Positions 28,487 to 37,416 are shown, numbered from the stretch's first letter. The stretch: DNA of 64,000 nt from Weissella fangxianensis (GCF_024718545.1 NZ_JAMXDB010000007.1:1-64000); one strand, 5' to 3'. The notes: generated by a model not told the origin, from the letters alone. Program-made: numbers and translations.

Positions 28487-28513
28487 AATATTCCTTTCTT
28501 ATTTAATTTTTCT

Positions 28514-29479
28514 CTATTTAAAGTGCTTATTCAAAAACTTCTGCACAGTTGCCTCATACTTTGCTGGATCGGTGCGATACGATTCCACATGCGCAGCGCC
28601 TGGTACCAAATATTTTTCTTTTGGCCCATTACTTGCCTCATAAACAGGTTTCATAAACTTCGTTGGTACAAACTTATCATTATCACCATGAATAAAAAGC
28701 ATTGGCCGCTTGTTTTGTGCCAATAATTTTTCGGCATCGGCTTCACCATAACTATAACCAGCTAATACTTTTGAATATCCTGAAACAACCGGGATAAGGA
28801 TATTTGCTAGCCAATCTGGCAGTCCATACATGTTTCCAGCTTCATAATGTAACTCATCGGTCACAGATGTGTACCCAGAGTCCTCAACATAAGCCTGAAC
28901 CTGTTTTGGTGGGTTCATACCAGACAACATCATGGTCGTTGCGCCACCCATTGATGCACCCATCACAGTAATTTGACTTTGTTTACCGTTCTTGGCGATT
29001 ACTTGTTTGATCCAACCTTTGTAATCTTTCGCATCGAGATACCCATAACCAATATACTTACCTTCAGACTTACCAGCCGCACGGTTATCAGGCATCAACA
29101 CATTATAACCCATGCGATGGAACATCTCACCATATGGTGCCATGGCTTTATGATCGACACCAAATCCATGAATCACAATCACGGTTTTGTTCGTTGCTTG
29201 TGTCGCTGGTAAGTATGAGCCAACTAATTTTGTGCCATCTTTAGCTTTTAAATGCCATGTTTTTGTATCAGCAGCTAACCATTTCTGTTGTTGCGGATAC
29301 AACGGATTCTTCTTGCTAACCAAACCACTACCAACAAAATCCTTTTCTGCTCTGACTTCAGCCACATGAAAGAAATAGCCACCAGCGCCCAGGACAGCTG
29401 CACCAACAATCACTACTAATGTTGTTGCGACTGTCCATATTTTTCTTTTGCGAGACCATTTTTTATGTTGTTTTATCAT
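28514..29479 (-). CDS. Alpha/beta hydrolase with N-terminal membrane anchor
   Basis: 321 residues. A basic N-terminus (KKWSRKRKIW) precedes one membrane segment (about 16-37), so the catalytic domain is probably outside the cell. Seen: VIVIHGFGVDHKAM (oxyanion region), nucleophile elbow GASMGG (Ser about 172), FIHGDNDKFVPT (Asp) and GAAHVESY (His). Resembles YqkD-type S9-like serine hydrolases of Firmicutes; substrate unknown. It heads the operon with the RsmC-like gene and tadA. Confidence 0.85.
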   Translation of the reverse strand: MIKQHKKWSRKRKIWTVATTLVVIVGAAVLGAGGYFFHVAEVRAEKDFVGSGLVSKKNPLYPQQQKWLAADTKTWHLKAKDGTKLVGSYLPATQATNKTVIVIHGFGVDHKAMAPYGEMFHRMGYNVLMPDNRAAGKSEGKYIGYGYLDAKDYKGWIKQVIAKNGKQSQITVMGASMGGATTMMLSGMNPPKQVQAYVEDSGYTSVTDELHYEAGNMYGLPDWLANILIPVVSGYSKVLAGYSYGEADAEKLLAQNKRPMLFIHGDNDKFVPTKFMKPVYEASNGPKEKYLVPGAAHVESYRTDPAKYEATVQKFLNKHFK

Positions 29480-29520
29480 TTTTAAATCCTTATCTTATAC
29501 CTACTAAACTCACTCAGAGT

Positions 29521-29529
29521 ATTATATCA
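29521..29529 (-). promoter_or_regulatory. Extended -10 promoter of the hydrolase operon
   Basis: Minus strand TGA followed by TATAAT (29521-29526), about 42 bases before the hydrolase ATG. The rest of 29530-29753, up to the pepF start, contains only the pepF promoter candidate and A/T-rich sequence. Confidence 0.5.
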
Positions 29530-29710
29530 CAAGGATTTAGCTGCTTTCTGCATCACTATAAAATTTACAATTTATAATTATTTTCCACGGAGTTTTATCA
29601 CTTGTGTTGCGACGTTATTTAGAAAACTTTCATTATGCAAAGTCAAAATATAACCCCGTACCAACACAATCAGCAACTCTTTATCTTTCATATACGCCTT
29701 CCCCTATTTA

Positions 29711-29719
29711 TGCTAAAAT
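29711..29719 (+). promoter_or_regulatory. Extended -10 promoter of pepF
   Basis: TGC-TAAAAT at 29711-29719, 35 bases before the pepF ATG at 29754. No clear -35. Confidence 0.4.
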
Positions 29720-29753
29720 AATTAAAATAATATGAGATTAACGGAGAGATAAA

Positions 29754-31559
29754 ATGACATAGTCATTAAACTGGGATTTAGATCCTATCTACCCTGGTGG
29801 TATCGAATCACCTGAATTTGCAGATAAAATATTACTACTAGCACATCAAATTACTGATTTAAAAAATAATGTTGCTGCTTATGAGATCAAAGAAGATAAT
29901 GATTTTTCAGGTTTTTCGAAGCTAGTTGATGACAACCAAGTTATCTTTTCTGGCCTACGCACAGCGGCTTTGTTTGTTAACGCCTTATCAGCAGCCGACT
30001 ATACAAACACTGCTTATCGTCCCTACCAAACAAAAGTATCTGAATTAGATGTTGCCTATCAAGCTGCCTTAAATGCATTTGCCAAGTTACTAACAACATT
30101 CTCAGATGCAGAATTTAAACAAGCTGTAGCTGAAAAAAGTGTCGCTCCAGTCGCTTTTTATCTGAATGAATTACGTTCACAAGCTGACCGTTTGTTAGAT
30201 GATCAAACCGAAGAATTGTTGAATACTTTGAAGCTTGATGGTCTTAAGGCTTGGTCAGAACACTACGACACCATCAGTGCTAGCTTGACCATGACTTATA
30301 CGGATGAAAATGGTGAACAACAAGAATTGTCTGCTGGTCAAGCCTTGAACAGAATTGATGATTATCCTGACGATGACACCCGTGCCGAAATCATGCACCA
30401 ATATGAGCAAATGTGGGGCAGTGCTGAAAACTTAGCTGCCGATACCCTCAACCATTTGGCAGGTGCTCGTTTAACAGAACAAAAAGCACATGGTTACAAG
30501 GATTTTCTTGAGGAGCCACTTGAATTAAATCGTATGTCTCGTGAAACATTGGCGACGATGTGGCAAGTTGTCGATGATAACAAAGATATGTTTAAAGCTT
30601 ACTTTGAACGTAAAGCAAAATTGCTTGGCTTAGAAAAAATTGGTTGGCAAGACCAATCAGCCCCCATTACAAAGTTAGGTGACTACGAGCCAACTACAAT
30701 GACTTACGACGAAGCCGCTGACTTTATCATTAAAAACTTCGGTAAGTACTCTCCTAAGATGGCCGCTTTTGCACAACATGCGTTTGAAAACCAATGGATT
30801 GAAGCTGAAAACCGTCAAGGTAAAACACCTGGGGCTTGGATGGAAAGTGTGCCTGATATTCGTGAGTCACGTATCATTACGACCTTTACTGGTTCTGTTA
30901 ATGATTCGGCAACCATTGCTCACGAAGTCGGTCACGGTTTCCACACCTCCGTATTAACTGATTTACCTGTTTGGCGCGATTCTTATGCAATGAATGTTGC
31001 TGAAACCGCCTCAACATTTGCTGAAATGTTGATCGCTGATGCTAATGTGCAAAATGCCAAATCAGATGCCGAAAAGGTTGTATTGCTTAATGCAAAGATG
31101 GATAATCCTATTGCGATGTTCTTAAACATCCGTACGCGTTTCTTGTTCGAAAAGAGTTTCTACGAAGAACGTGAAGGTGGGTTTGTTCCGGCATCACGAT
31201 TAAACGAATTAATGGATGATGCACAAAAACAAGCCTTCGGTGGTATTTTGGATGAACGTCACCCACACTTCTGGGCATCTAAGTTACACTTCTATATTGA
31301 TGATGTCCCATTCTATAACTTCCCCTACACCTTTGGTTACCTATTCAGCCAAGGAATTTATGCCTGGGCACAAACACAAGATAATTTTGAAGAAGCTTAT
31401 ATCTCACTATTACGCGATACAGCAAATATGACGACCGAAGAATTAGCTAAAAAGCACCTCGGCGTTGACCTAACAAAACCAGACTTCTGGCAAGCCGGTG
31501 CGGATTTAGTGAAAAAGGATATCGACGAATTCCTGCGCCTGTCAGAACAATTTGTTTAG
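29754..31559 (+). CDS. pepF: Oligoendopeptidase F, in-frame TAG at codon 3
   Basis: 602 codons from the natural start: ATG 29754 with GGAG seven bases upstream. Codon 3 (29760-29762) is TAG; the frame then reads SLNWDLDPIYPGG and stays open to the end. The first standard start codon after the TAG is a TTG at 29970, giving a 529-residue product without the N-terminal 72 residues. The M3 zinc-peptidase domain is intact, with HEVGHGFH (HExxH) and downstream ETASTFAEM. PepF is a cytoplasmic peptidase that hydrolyses oligopeptides. The stop may be a fresh null mutation, a sequencing error, or be bypassed. Confidence 0.85.
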
Positions 31560-31560
31560 A

Positions 31561-31693
31561 CAGAGTGTGAAGAAAAGGCGCTTTGAATTCGATTGTAAGG
31601 CTGTTTAGGATAATTTTGTTCGTAGCAACGCGAAGAACAGGATTATTCTAAATTGCCTTACATTGAGAATTCAGCTTTTGTGAGCACATTTAA
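31561..31693 (+). repeat. Structured intergenic element, copy 4 (subfamily B)
   Basis: It begins one base after the pepF stop codon. Over the middle 100 bases it is nearly identical to copy 2 (18957-19087), with the same arms TTGAATTC/GAATTCAG and TTTAGGATAATTTTG/AGGATTATTCTAAA and the same loop GTAGCAACGCGAAGA. It ends TTTTGTGAGCACATTTAA. Confidence 0.85.
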
Positions 31694-31694
31694 T

Positions 31695-31740
31695 CAGAGT
31701 GTGAAGAAAAGCGCTTTGAATTCGGTTGTAAGGCTGTTCC
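31695..31740 (+). repeat. Structured intergenic element, truncated copy 5
   Basis: The first 45 bases of the unit (CAGAGTGTGAAGAAAAGCGC, then TTTGAATTCGG and TGTAAGGCTGTT) repeat right after copy 4 and then stop. This repeats the tandem full-plus-truncated layout seen at 18826-19127. Confidence 0.7.
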
Positions 31741-31775
31741 AATAACAAATTTGCAAAACTGTTAATAGTTAACTA

Positions 31776-31823
31776 GCCGAAGAGACTTAGGTATTTTTAC
31801 CCAAATCTTTTCGCCTTTTTTAT
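31776..31823 (+). terminator. pepF terminator
   Basis: An imperfect hairpin between GCCGAAGAGACTTAGGTA and TACCCAAATCTTTTCGCC-type arms, followed by TTTTTTATTG. It lies after the repeat elements, so the elements would be part of the pepF transcript. Confidence 0.6.
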
Positions 31824-31908
31824 TGATACTTTCATATCAGCACCACATGTTTTTAATTTTCATTTAAGTTTCGTATTATTACACTAATAAATAGAAATTG
31901 TTAACTTC

Positions 31909-31946
31909 TGACAAGTATTGTCATACTTTCATCACTTGTTTAATAC
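31909..31946 (+). promoter_or_regulatory. Promoter of the sugar porter with palindromic operator
   Basis: -35 TTGTCA (31918-31923), 17 bases, -10 TAATAC (31941-31946). The -35 is one arm of a perfect inverted repeat TGACAA-GTA-TTGTCA (31909-31923), a plausible repressor or activator site. Transcription would start near 31953, which excludes the upstream in-frame start at 31898. Confidence 0.5.
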
Positions 31947-32008
31947 TTCATAACAACGGTTTATGTAATTATTTATTGAATGAATTTTTGAAAGGAAGTG
32001 TTTTAATT

Positions 32009-33379
32009 TTGCATAAAGAGAAATCTGGTCCGAAAAAGAATAATCCGTTTTTGAGTTATACCTCATATGTGATTGCTTTGGGTGGTTTTCTATTTGGTTA
32101 CGATACTGGGGTGATTAATGGCGCATTAACCTTCATTAATCGACCCGATCAATTGGGGGCATCCCCAACTCTGCAAGGATTAATTTCTAGTGCTCTCGTA
32201 CTTGGTTGTATGTTTGGTGCATTAGCAAATACAACACTAGCCGATAAACTCGGACGTAAACGATTATTACAGTGGGTAGCCGCCATCTTTACGGTAGCAA
32301 CCCTAGCTTGCGCTTTATCCATTAATGCATGGATGCTAATTATTTCGCGATTTATTCTTGGCTTATCTGTCGGTTGTGCATCCAGTTTATCGCCATTATA
32401 TCTAAATGAAATTTCTCCAGAAACGTTAGAAGCTCAGAATGTTAACAAAAATGCCATCGGTATTGTTCTCGGGCAATTAACTGCCTTTACCGTCAATGCC
32501 ATTCTTGGAACTATCTGGCCGGATTGGCATCCAATTTGGCGAATCATGATGTTAGCAGCCGCCATCCCCGCAATTTTGCTCTGGATAGCGTCGTCAAAAA
32601 TACCAAACAGTCCATTTTGGTATTTATTACAACAAAAGCGTGACCATGCTCATCGTATTTTCAAAGAACTTGGGTTCTCAAAGACCGATATTCATGAAAA
32701 TATCATTGAGGCAAAAGAATCAGTAAAACAGGGTGATAAAGATGATTGGCATCTGATTTTTTCATCAAAATCTGCCATTTATTTACTAGGTGCTGGTATT
32801 ACGATTGGTTTTATTCAACAAGCGTCTGGTATTAATACCGTCATGTACTACGGTTCTGTCATTCTTGAAAAAGTTGGTCTAGGATCTGGTGGCTCATTGT
32901 ACGGAAACGTGCTAATTGGTGTCGTTTCTTCATTAGCCATTTTCGTTGGTAAACCAGTTATAGAGCGTTTATCACCCTACCGTTTATTAACTATTGGCTT
33001 AATTGCCAACGTATTTAGTTTAGGACTATTGAGCTGGGTCATGAAAACATCACCACTGGCAGCATCAATGAATAATATATTAGTATTAATTATATTGTCA
33101 TTCTTTTTGGCTACTCAACAAGGTTTAGTCAGTCCAACCACTTGGTTGCTACTATCTGAAATGTTCCCACAGCAATTAAAAACAACTTTCAATGCCATTG
33201 GTACAGCCATGACTTGGTTGACAAACTTCGTCATCAGCTTAATTTTCCCAATGCTGATTGCGGCACAAGGAACAGCTGGCGTCTTTATCATATTCACATT
33301 TGCAAATCTAGGTTGCATCTTCTTAGCAACGTTATTCGCAAATTCACGACTAGTTAAACGTGCTGCTGCAAAATTTTAA
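32009..33379 (+). CDS. Sugar transporter, MFS sugar porter family
   Basis: 456 residues from a TTG start at 32009 (AAAGGAAG upstream), chosen because the longer frame begins before the promoter. Twelve membrane segments. Seen: GGFLFGYDTGVINGALTF in helix 1, DKLGRKR between helices 2 and 3, PNSPFWYLL in the central loop (family PESPRWL), and QQASGINTVMYYG in helix 7, all sugar-porter signatures. It is a proton symporter of a hexose, pentose or polyol; closest in style to IolT/AraE-type carriers, but the substrate cannot be assigned. Confidence 0.88.
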   Translation: MHKEKSGPKKNNPFLSYTSYVIALGGFLFGYDTGVINGALTFINRPDQLGASPTLQGLISSALVLGCMFGALANTTLADKLGRKRLLQWVAAIFTVATLACALSINAWMLIISRFILGLSVGCASSLSPLYLNEISPETLEAQNVNKNAIGIVLGQLTAFTVNAILGTIWPDWHPIWRIMMLAAAIPAILLWIASSKIPNSPFWYLLQQKRDHAHRIFKELGFSKTDIHENIIEAKESVKQGDKDDWHLIFSSKSAIYLLGAGITIGFIQQASGINTVMYYGSVILEKVGLGSGGSLYGNVLIGVVSSLAIFVGKPVIERLSPYRLLTIGLIANVFSLGLLSWVMKTSPLAASMNNILVLIILSFFLATQQGLVSPTTWLLLSEMFPQQLKTTFNAIGTAMTWLTNFVISLIFPMLIAAQGTAGVFIIFTFANLGCIFLATLFANSRLVKRAAAKF

Positions 33380-33493
33380 AATGAACATGACTTAATCGAA
33401 TCTAGTAAAAAAAATATAAGTAAGACTAAAATCACCCTATTTCTATCATATTACGTTATACTTAGGGAAAGGTTTCACAAGGAGGAGATACAA

Positions 33494-33676
33494 ATGAACC
33501 TATATCGTTCAAAAAATCATCGTATGTTTGCTGGTGTTATTGGCGGAATAGCTGAACGTTTCGGTTGGAGCGTTGCTTTACTTCGTTTGATTTGGGTTCT
33601 ATTAACCCTTACACCGGTACCTGGTCTGATTATTTATTTGGTTCTTTGGATGGTTCTACCTGAAAGAGAAAACTAG
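33494..33676 (+). CDS. PspC domain protein
   Basis: 60 residues, a single PspC domain: RSKNHRMFAGVIGGIAERFG then one membrane segment (VALLRLIWVLLTLTPVPGLI) and a second hydrophobic stretch ending WMVLPEREN. PspC proteins take part in membrane stress responses. AAGGAGGAG precedes the ATG. A TATACT -10 box is at 33457-33462. It is monocistronic, closed by the terminator at 33702-33743. Confidence 0.88.
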   Translation: MNLYRSKNHRMFAGVIGGIAERFGWSVALLRLIWVLLTLTPVPGLIIYLVLWMVLPEREN

Positions 33677-33701
33677 TTAGTTAATTAAATTTATAATACT
33701 T

Positions 33702-33743
33702 AAAAAGTGGTTGCGACAGAACAAACGTCGCAACCACTTTTTT
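33702..33743. terminator. Bidirectional terminator between pspC and the ClC gene
   Basis: AAAAAGTGGTTGCGAC (33702-33717) and GTCGCAACCACTTTTT (33727-33742) are perfectly complementary with a nine-base loop. It serves both the plus-strand pspC and the minus-strand ClC gene. Confidence 0.92.
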
Positions 33744-33757
33744 ACTAACAATCTATA

Positions 33758-35005
33758 CTATTTTAAAATCCATTTTGATGAAGCACTAGCCAGAGCAACT
33801 GAAAGCCCCATTGGCAACAGTGCTGAATAATCTAAGTGACAAACTTCAAATAACATAAATAATGCCATTAGTGGCGCTTGCTGTGATGCTGCTAAGAAGC
33901 CTCCTGCGCCAATGACACCTGCTTGGACAAGTGATGCGCCGGGTACAAGCAATACATAGACAAAACCAATCAACACACCAAGTGAACTACCAATAGCAAT
34001 CGATGGTGTTAATGTACCACCGGATGCCCCACCTTTTATCGTCATGATGGTCACAACTGCTTTCAATAATGCACCCATCAATAAGAAAAGTGCTAAATGA
34101 TAATCTGTATTCACAAATGCAAACTCAGCTAACCCGCGACCATTTCCCATAATTTCGGGCATAAACACCGCAACTAAACCTGTAATTAAAGCTGCTAATG
34201 GTAATTGCCACAAAATTTGTGAGCTCAGCGCACTATGCTTACCTGCCCATTGGAATCCTCGCCGGAAGTAGGCGCCTAATACTCCCATTAATAAACCAAC
34301 GACCAACACAAACGGTAACATATTCAGGGTAAAGTCTTTTTTGGCAATTAAATAATAAGGAACAAAGCCCTTTGAAATCGAACCAATCAACATTGCAATG
34401 ACTGACATACTCAAACTAACGGCGACACTTTTCATATCTACCTTTTTTAATAATATCTCAACTGCAAATAACATCCCCGTGATTGGGGCAATATAAATTC
34501 CTGCAAAACCTGCCCCAGCAGCAGCAGCAATCAATAAACGTTGATCATCTGTTGATAACTTTGCTAGACCAACTCGTTTCATAATCATTTGCCATTGCTG
34601 AGCTAACATGGCTCCTGCTTCTCGTGGCGCTAATTCACGACCAATTGAACCACCCGTTCCAACATAAAAGATTTGCGTCATCACATGAACTACTGTGGCT
34701 GCAAATGGCATTTTTTCGCCCTGCAACGCTTGCTTAATGCTAACCGTTGACTGTGCATATCGCTTTAAATTGTACCAAATAATTGCCACAATTAGACCAC
34801 CCAGTGTGACAGACACTAACCGATTAACGGCTGTTGTTCCTGTCGCAACTGGGACTGCGGCATTTTCTTCAAAGTGTAAAAATAATCGCTCAACGATATC
34901 TAATAATTGACCAAGTAATAATGAACTAAGACCTACAACTAAGCCCAATACGATGGTCGAAATGACTAATGTCACCGTCTGCTGTTTTGTTTCGCTTGCT
35001 AACAT
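33758..35005 (-). CDS. ClC family chloride channel/antiporter
   Basis: 415 residues, about 10-12 membrane helices. The ion-pathway segment reads GTGGSIGRELAPREAGA (about 118-134): the gating Glu is kept, but the family GREGP is replaced by GRELAP. GGASGGTLTPSIAIG (about 323-337) matches the conserved GGxxGGxFxP. It may move chloride or another anion with or against protons. It is the last gene after an XRE regulator and a methyltransferase-like gene. Confidence 0.85.
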   Translation of the reverse strand: MLASETKQQTVTLVISTIVLGLVVGLSSLLLGQLLDIVERLFLHFEENAAVPVATGTTAVNRLVSVTLGGLIVAIIWYNLKRYAQSTVSIKQALQGEKMPFAATVVHVMTQIFYVGTGGSIGRELAPREAGAMLAQQWQMIMKRVGLAKLSTDDQRLLIAAAAGAGFAGIYIAPITGMLFAVEILLKKVDMKSVAVSLSMSVIAMLIGSISKGFVPYYLIAKKDFTLNMLPFVLVVGLLMGVLGAYFRRGFQWAGKHSALSSQILWQLPLAALITGLVAVFMPEIMGNGRGLAEFAFVNTDYHLALFLLMGALLKAVVTIMTIKGGASGGTLTPSIAIGSSLGVLIGFVYVLLVPGASLVQAGVIGAGGFLAASQQAPLMALFMLFEVCHLDYSALLPMGLSVALASASSKWILK

Positions 35006-35019
35006 ACATATCCCTTTAT

Positions 35020-35850
35020 TTATTCTACTTCAAAAACACGTTCATCAATCAAATCAAACGACTGATGATGGGTATTTAACAGTGGTTTTAATTTAGCTTC
35101 TGACCAGAAAGCTTTAGAATTCGTTGCGCCACTTTTTTCACCAATTACAATAAACTGCTTATCCGAATATTGCTCGCGGATAACTTGCAATACCCGCGCA
35201 TCATCTGCTGACGTATCAGGTGCCCAACTCATCAGAATAACAGCCACGTCATCACCATACTTCTTTAACGCTGATAATGCTGACATCTTGTATACCGTTG
35301 TAACTGGTTGACGCAGATTCACATCTGGTTGATCGCGCCATGCTTGGTTATCCGTAGCAATGATTGTTTGTTCCGGCTGACAAGCTCGTAGACCTGCCGA
35401 TAAATAACCATGACCTGCCATTAATTCAAGAACTGGCTCACCAGCAATATAATCAGATAAATCTTTGACAAATGGCGTGGAAACAAAACCATACATACTG
35501 AAATATTCAATTAAAGCATCTCTTAAATGACGCACTAAAAAATCAACGTTTTCTAATGCCTCTGCCAGTTTTGCCCACAAAATATTTCCTTTACTGGATT
35601 GCTTAGGATATTTATTTAAAACAAAACGTTGCACATCTGCAATCATTGCATCCGTTACTTTTAATACTGGTAATTGTTCAGGCAGTAATCCAGCATTGAT
35701 TGCCAAAACTGCTTGCTGAACTTGATGTATTAAATTAGTAACTGAATGAATTCCTTCAAATAATGATTGATACGACAACAGCTCACTAAGATAATCAATC
35801 TCAGTGAGCTGTCGACCTGTACCAAAACGAATAAGCTCTTCTTGGTTCAT
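35020..35850 (-). CDS. Putative SAM-dependent methyltransferase-like protein
   Basis: 276 residues. The N-terminal half (1-130) is helical without a recognised motif. The C-terminal half has a methyltransferase motif I (PVLELMAGHGYLSAGL, about 139-154), a following acidic IATDNQAWRD and AVILMSWAPDTSADD. Similar proteins in lactic acid bacteria are uncharacterised. It is 11 bases after the XRE gene and 14 before the ClC gene, so the three are probably one transcript. Catalytic activity is unproven. Confidence 0.65.
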   Translation of the reverse strand: MNQEELIRFGTGRQLTEIDYLSELLSYQSLFEGIHSVTNLIHQVQQAVLAINAGLLPEQLPVLKVTDAMIADVQRFVLNKYPKQSSKGNILWAKLAEALENVDFLVRHLRDALIEYFSMYGFVSTPFVKDLSDYIAGEPVLELMAGHGYLSAGLRACQPEQTIIATDNQAWRDQPDVNLRQPVTTVYKMSALSALKKYGDDVAVILMSWAPDTSADDARVLQVIREQYSDKQFIVIGEKSGATNSKAFWSEAKLKPLLNTHHQSFDLIDERVFEVE

Positions 35851-35861
35851 ATTGGTTCCTT

Positions 35862-36263
35862 TTAAAATAGATTTTCTTGATGATTACTGCGCTCATCATT
35901 CTCAGCAGTATAAGAAACTGGGTTTAGGTATGAATTGACATATTGGAATATATCAAAACGCTGTTGATCCGTTAATGGCTTACCGTTAAAATCAATTTCC
36001 TTACCAGACAAAAATAGAAGTGACAAGTCAGTCTTTTCAGACATCGCCCGACCTACTAAGAAATCCATTGATACATTAAAAAAGTCGGCTAATTTACGGA
36101 CTTCAATGTAAGATGGTGAACGGTCGCCACGCTCCCAGTTTCCAATTTGAGCAGCCGTATTTGGCTTTTGGCCTGGCTCAAGATGTTTATTCATTTCTTC
36201 AGCAAGGTTCTCCAATGTGATATTACGACCTTTTCGTAATTCACGTAAGCGATCTGGAAACAT
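35862..36263 (-). CDS. XRE family transcriptional regulator
   Basis: 133 residues. A helix-turn-helix domain (about 1-72) contains RLRELRKGRNITLENLAEEM and AAQIGNWERGDRSPSYIEVR. The remaining 60 residues are of unknown fold and may bind a ligand or partner. A -10 TATACT (36310-36315) lies about 45 bases upstream with an inverted repeat GTGAG-CT-CTCAC beside it (36295-36306), suggesting autoregulation. Confidence 0.85.
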   Translation of the reverse strand: MFPDRLRELRKGRNITLENLAEEMNKHLEPGQKPNTAAQIGNWERGDRSPSYIEVRKLADFFNVSMDFLVGRAMSEKTDLSLLFLSGKEIDFNGKPLTDQQRFDIFQYVNSYLNPVSYTAENDERSNHQENLF

Positions 36264-36294
36264 ACGCGCAAGACTCCGTTCATTAAATATCGTT

Positions 36295-36315
36295 GTGAGC
36301 TCTCACCCTAGTATA
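36295..36315 (-). promoter_or_regulatory. XRE gene promoter and possible operator
   Basis: Minus strand -10 TATACT (36310-36315) is followed directly by GTGAG-AG-CTCAC (36295-36306), an inverted repeat spanning the likely start of transcription. A second palindrome, TTTTCCACA/TGTGGAAAA (36341-36364), lies further upstream and has no T tract, so it may be another operator rather than the rlmA terminator. Confidence 0.35.
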
Positions 36316-36392
36316 TTCATTTTACCGAACTTTCACACATTTTTCCACAATTATTTGTGGAAAAGGTGTTATTTTATCCACATTATGCACAA

Positions 36393-37241
36393 TTAGTTCT
36401 GAACTGTCATAATAACAACGTTCACAGTCACTTTGGATAGTGGTGTTTTTTCGGCCATCGCTTGAGTCTCTGGTCGAGCTCCCCAATGCAGTGGTGTCAT
36501 ATGTAACAAATCAACATATAGCTCGGTAGGGATTGTCCAATCATAAGAAATTTCACGTTGTGTGGCTGTTGGATAATTTTCCATAAAACGTTGTACAACT
36601 TTATCATTTTGATAAGTATGTTTAGGAGAATCAACGGGATATAGCAATTCACGTAATTGATGTAAATAACCCGAAGCTGGTACAACCTTAACTAAAGTCC
36701 CACCAGGTTTTAAAATACGTTTAAATTCTTCATAGGCGCTCGGTGAAAAGAATTCAACAATACTATCAAAACTACTATTTGCAAAAGGTAAATTGGCCAA
36801 GTCAGCTACAGCAAAGAAAGCATCAGTATCCAATTGCGTTGCTAAATTCACACCCGCCTTTGAAATATCAAAACCAATCGCCGTATCGTTCTGTTGACGT
36901 AAATCCAATAAGCGCTTTAAGGGGGTTCCTTCTCCTGTACCGACATCTAAGATATGTTGGTTAGCAGTTGGTAGCTCTGCATTCACCGCTTGCACAATAC
37001 CATCAAACAGACCAGCTGTTAAAACCTTACGTCTTGAGGCTAACATGCTATCATCGTATTCTGTATTGGCTGTTTTATTTAAAAAATTTATGGCACCTTT
37101 TTTATTTAAATCTAACTGATGACCTTGTGGACATACTAAACTATGCCCATCCACATGATCATATGGCTCATTGTCAACCAAACAACGAAACATTGAGACA
37201 TTTTGCTTAATAAATGCGATACCTTTGTCGATTTTTTTCAT
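36393..37241 (-). CDS. rlmA: 23S rRNA (guanine-N1)-methyltransferase, RlmA family
   Basis: 282 residues. The N-terminal zinc-like domain has FRCLVDNEPYDHVDGHSLVCPQGH, in which the usual CxxC is reduced to one Cys (CLVD), while the CPQGH part is kept. KKGAINFLNK is a family signature. S-adenosylmethionine motif I is ILDVGTGEGTPLKRLL (about 95-110), then IGFDISKAGVNLA. In Gram-positives this family (TlrB/RlmA-II) methylates G748 near the macrolide site. Target assignment is by family. Confidence 0.85.
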   Translation of the reverse strand: MKKIDKGIAFIKQNVSMFRCLVDNEPYDHVDGHSLVCPQGHQLDLNKKGAINFLNKTANTEYDDSMLASRRKVLTAGLFDGIVQAVNAELPTANQHILDVGTGEGTPLKRLLDLRQQNDTAIGFDISKAGVNLATQLDTDAFFAVADLANLPFANSSFDSIVEFFSPSAYEEFKRILKPGGTLVKVVPASGYLHQLRELLYPVDSPKHTYQNDKVVQRFMENYPTATQREISYDWTIPTELYVDLLHMTPLHWGARPETQAMAEKTPLSKVTVNVVIMTVQN

Positions 37242-37312
37242 TTTTAAATATAATCTTCCCTTTTATTTCCAATTGATAGCATATCACATCTAGCATAAAA
37301 TCGCAGTACGAG

Positions 37313-37345
37313 AGAGCGTGAACAAAGACATCGTTTGCAACAATA
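37313..37345 (+). repeat. Possible end fragment of the structured element
   Basis: GAGAGCGTGAACAAAGAC resembles the unit start AGAGTGTGAACAAA, then similarity is lost. It lies opposite copy 6 in the same intergenic region. Weak evidence. Confidence 0.3.
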
Positions 37346-37378
37346 GTGGCGCTATTTGGACTCATAGCGTGGCATGAT

Positions 37379-37416
37379 AAAAAAGAGGTTGGGACAAAAC
37401 AACGTTCCCAACCTCC
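37379..37416 (-). terminator. Terminator of the iron alcohol dehydrogenase gene
   Basis: GAGGTTGGGA (37406-37415 on the minus strand) pairs with TCCCAACCTC (37385-37394), followed by TTTTTT. It lies beyond repeat copy 6, so the element would again be inside the 3' UTR. Confidence 0.85.

Noticed and set aside
31898-32008. Longer N-terminus for the sugar porter
   Set aside because: It contains the promoter and palindrome; the extension has no family similarity and AAAGGAAG precedes the TTG at 32009.
36341-36364. Palindrome TTTTCCACA/TGTGGAAAA as the rlmA terminator
   Set aside because: There is no T-run on the minus strand after the stem, so I treat it only as a possible operator near the XRE gene.
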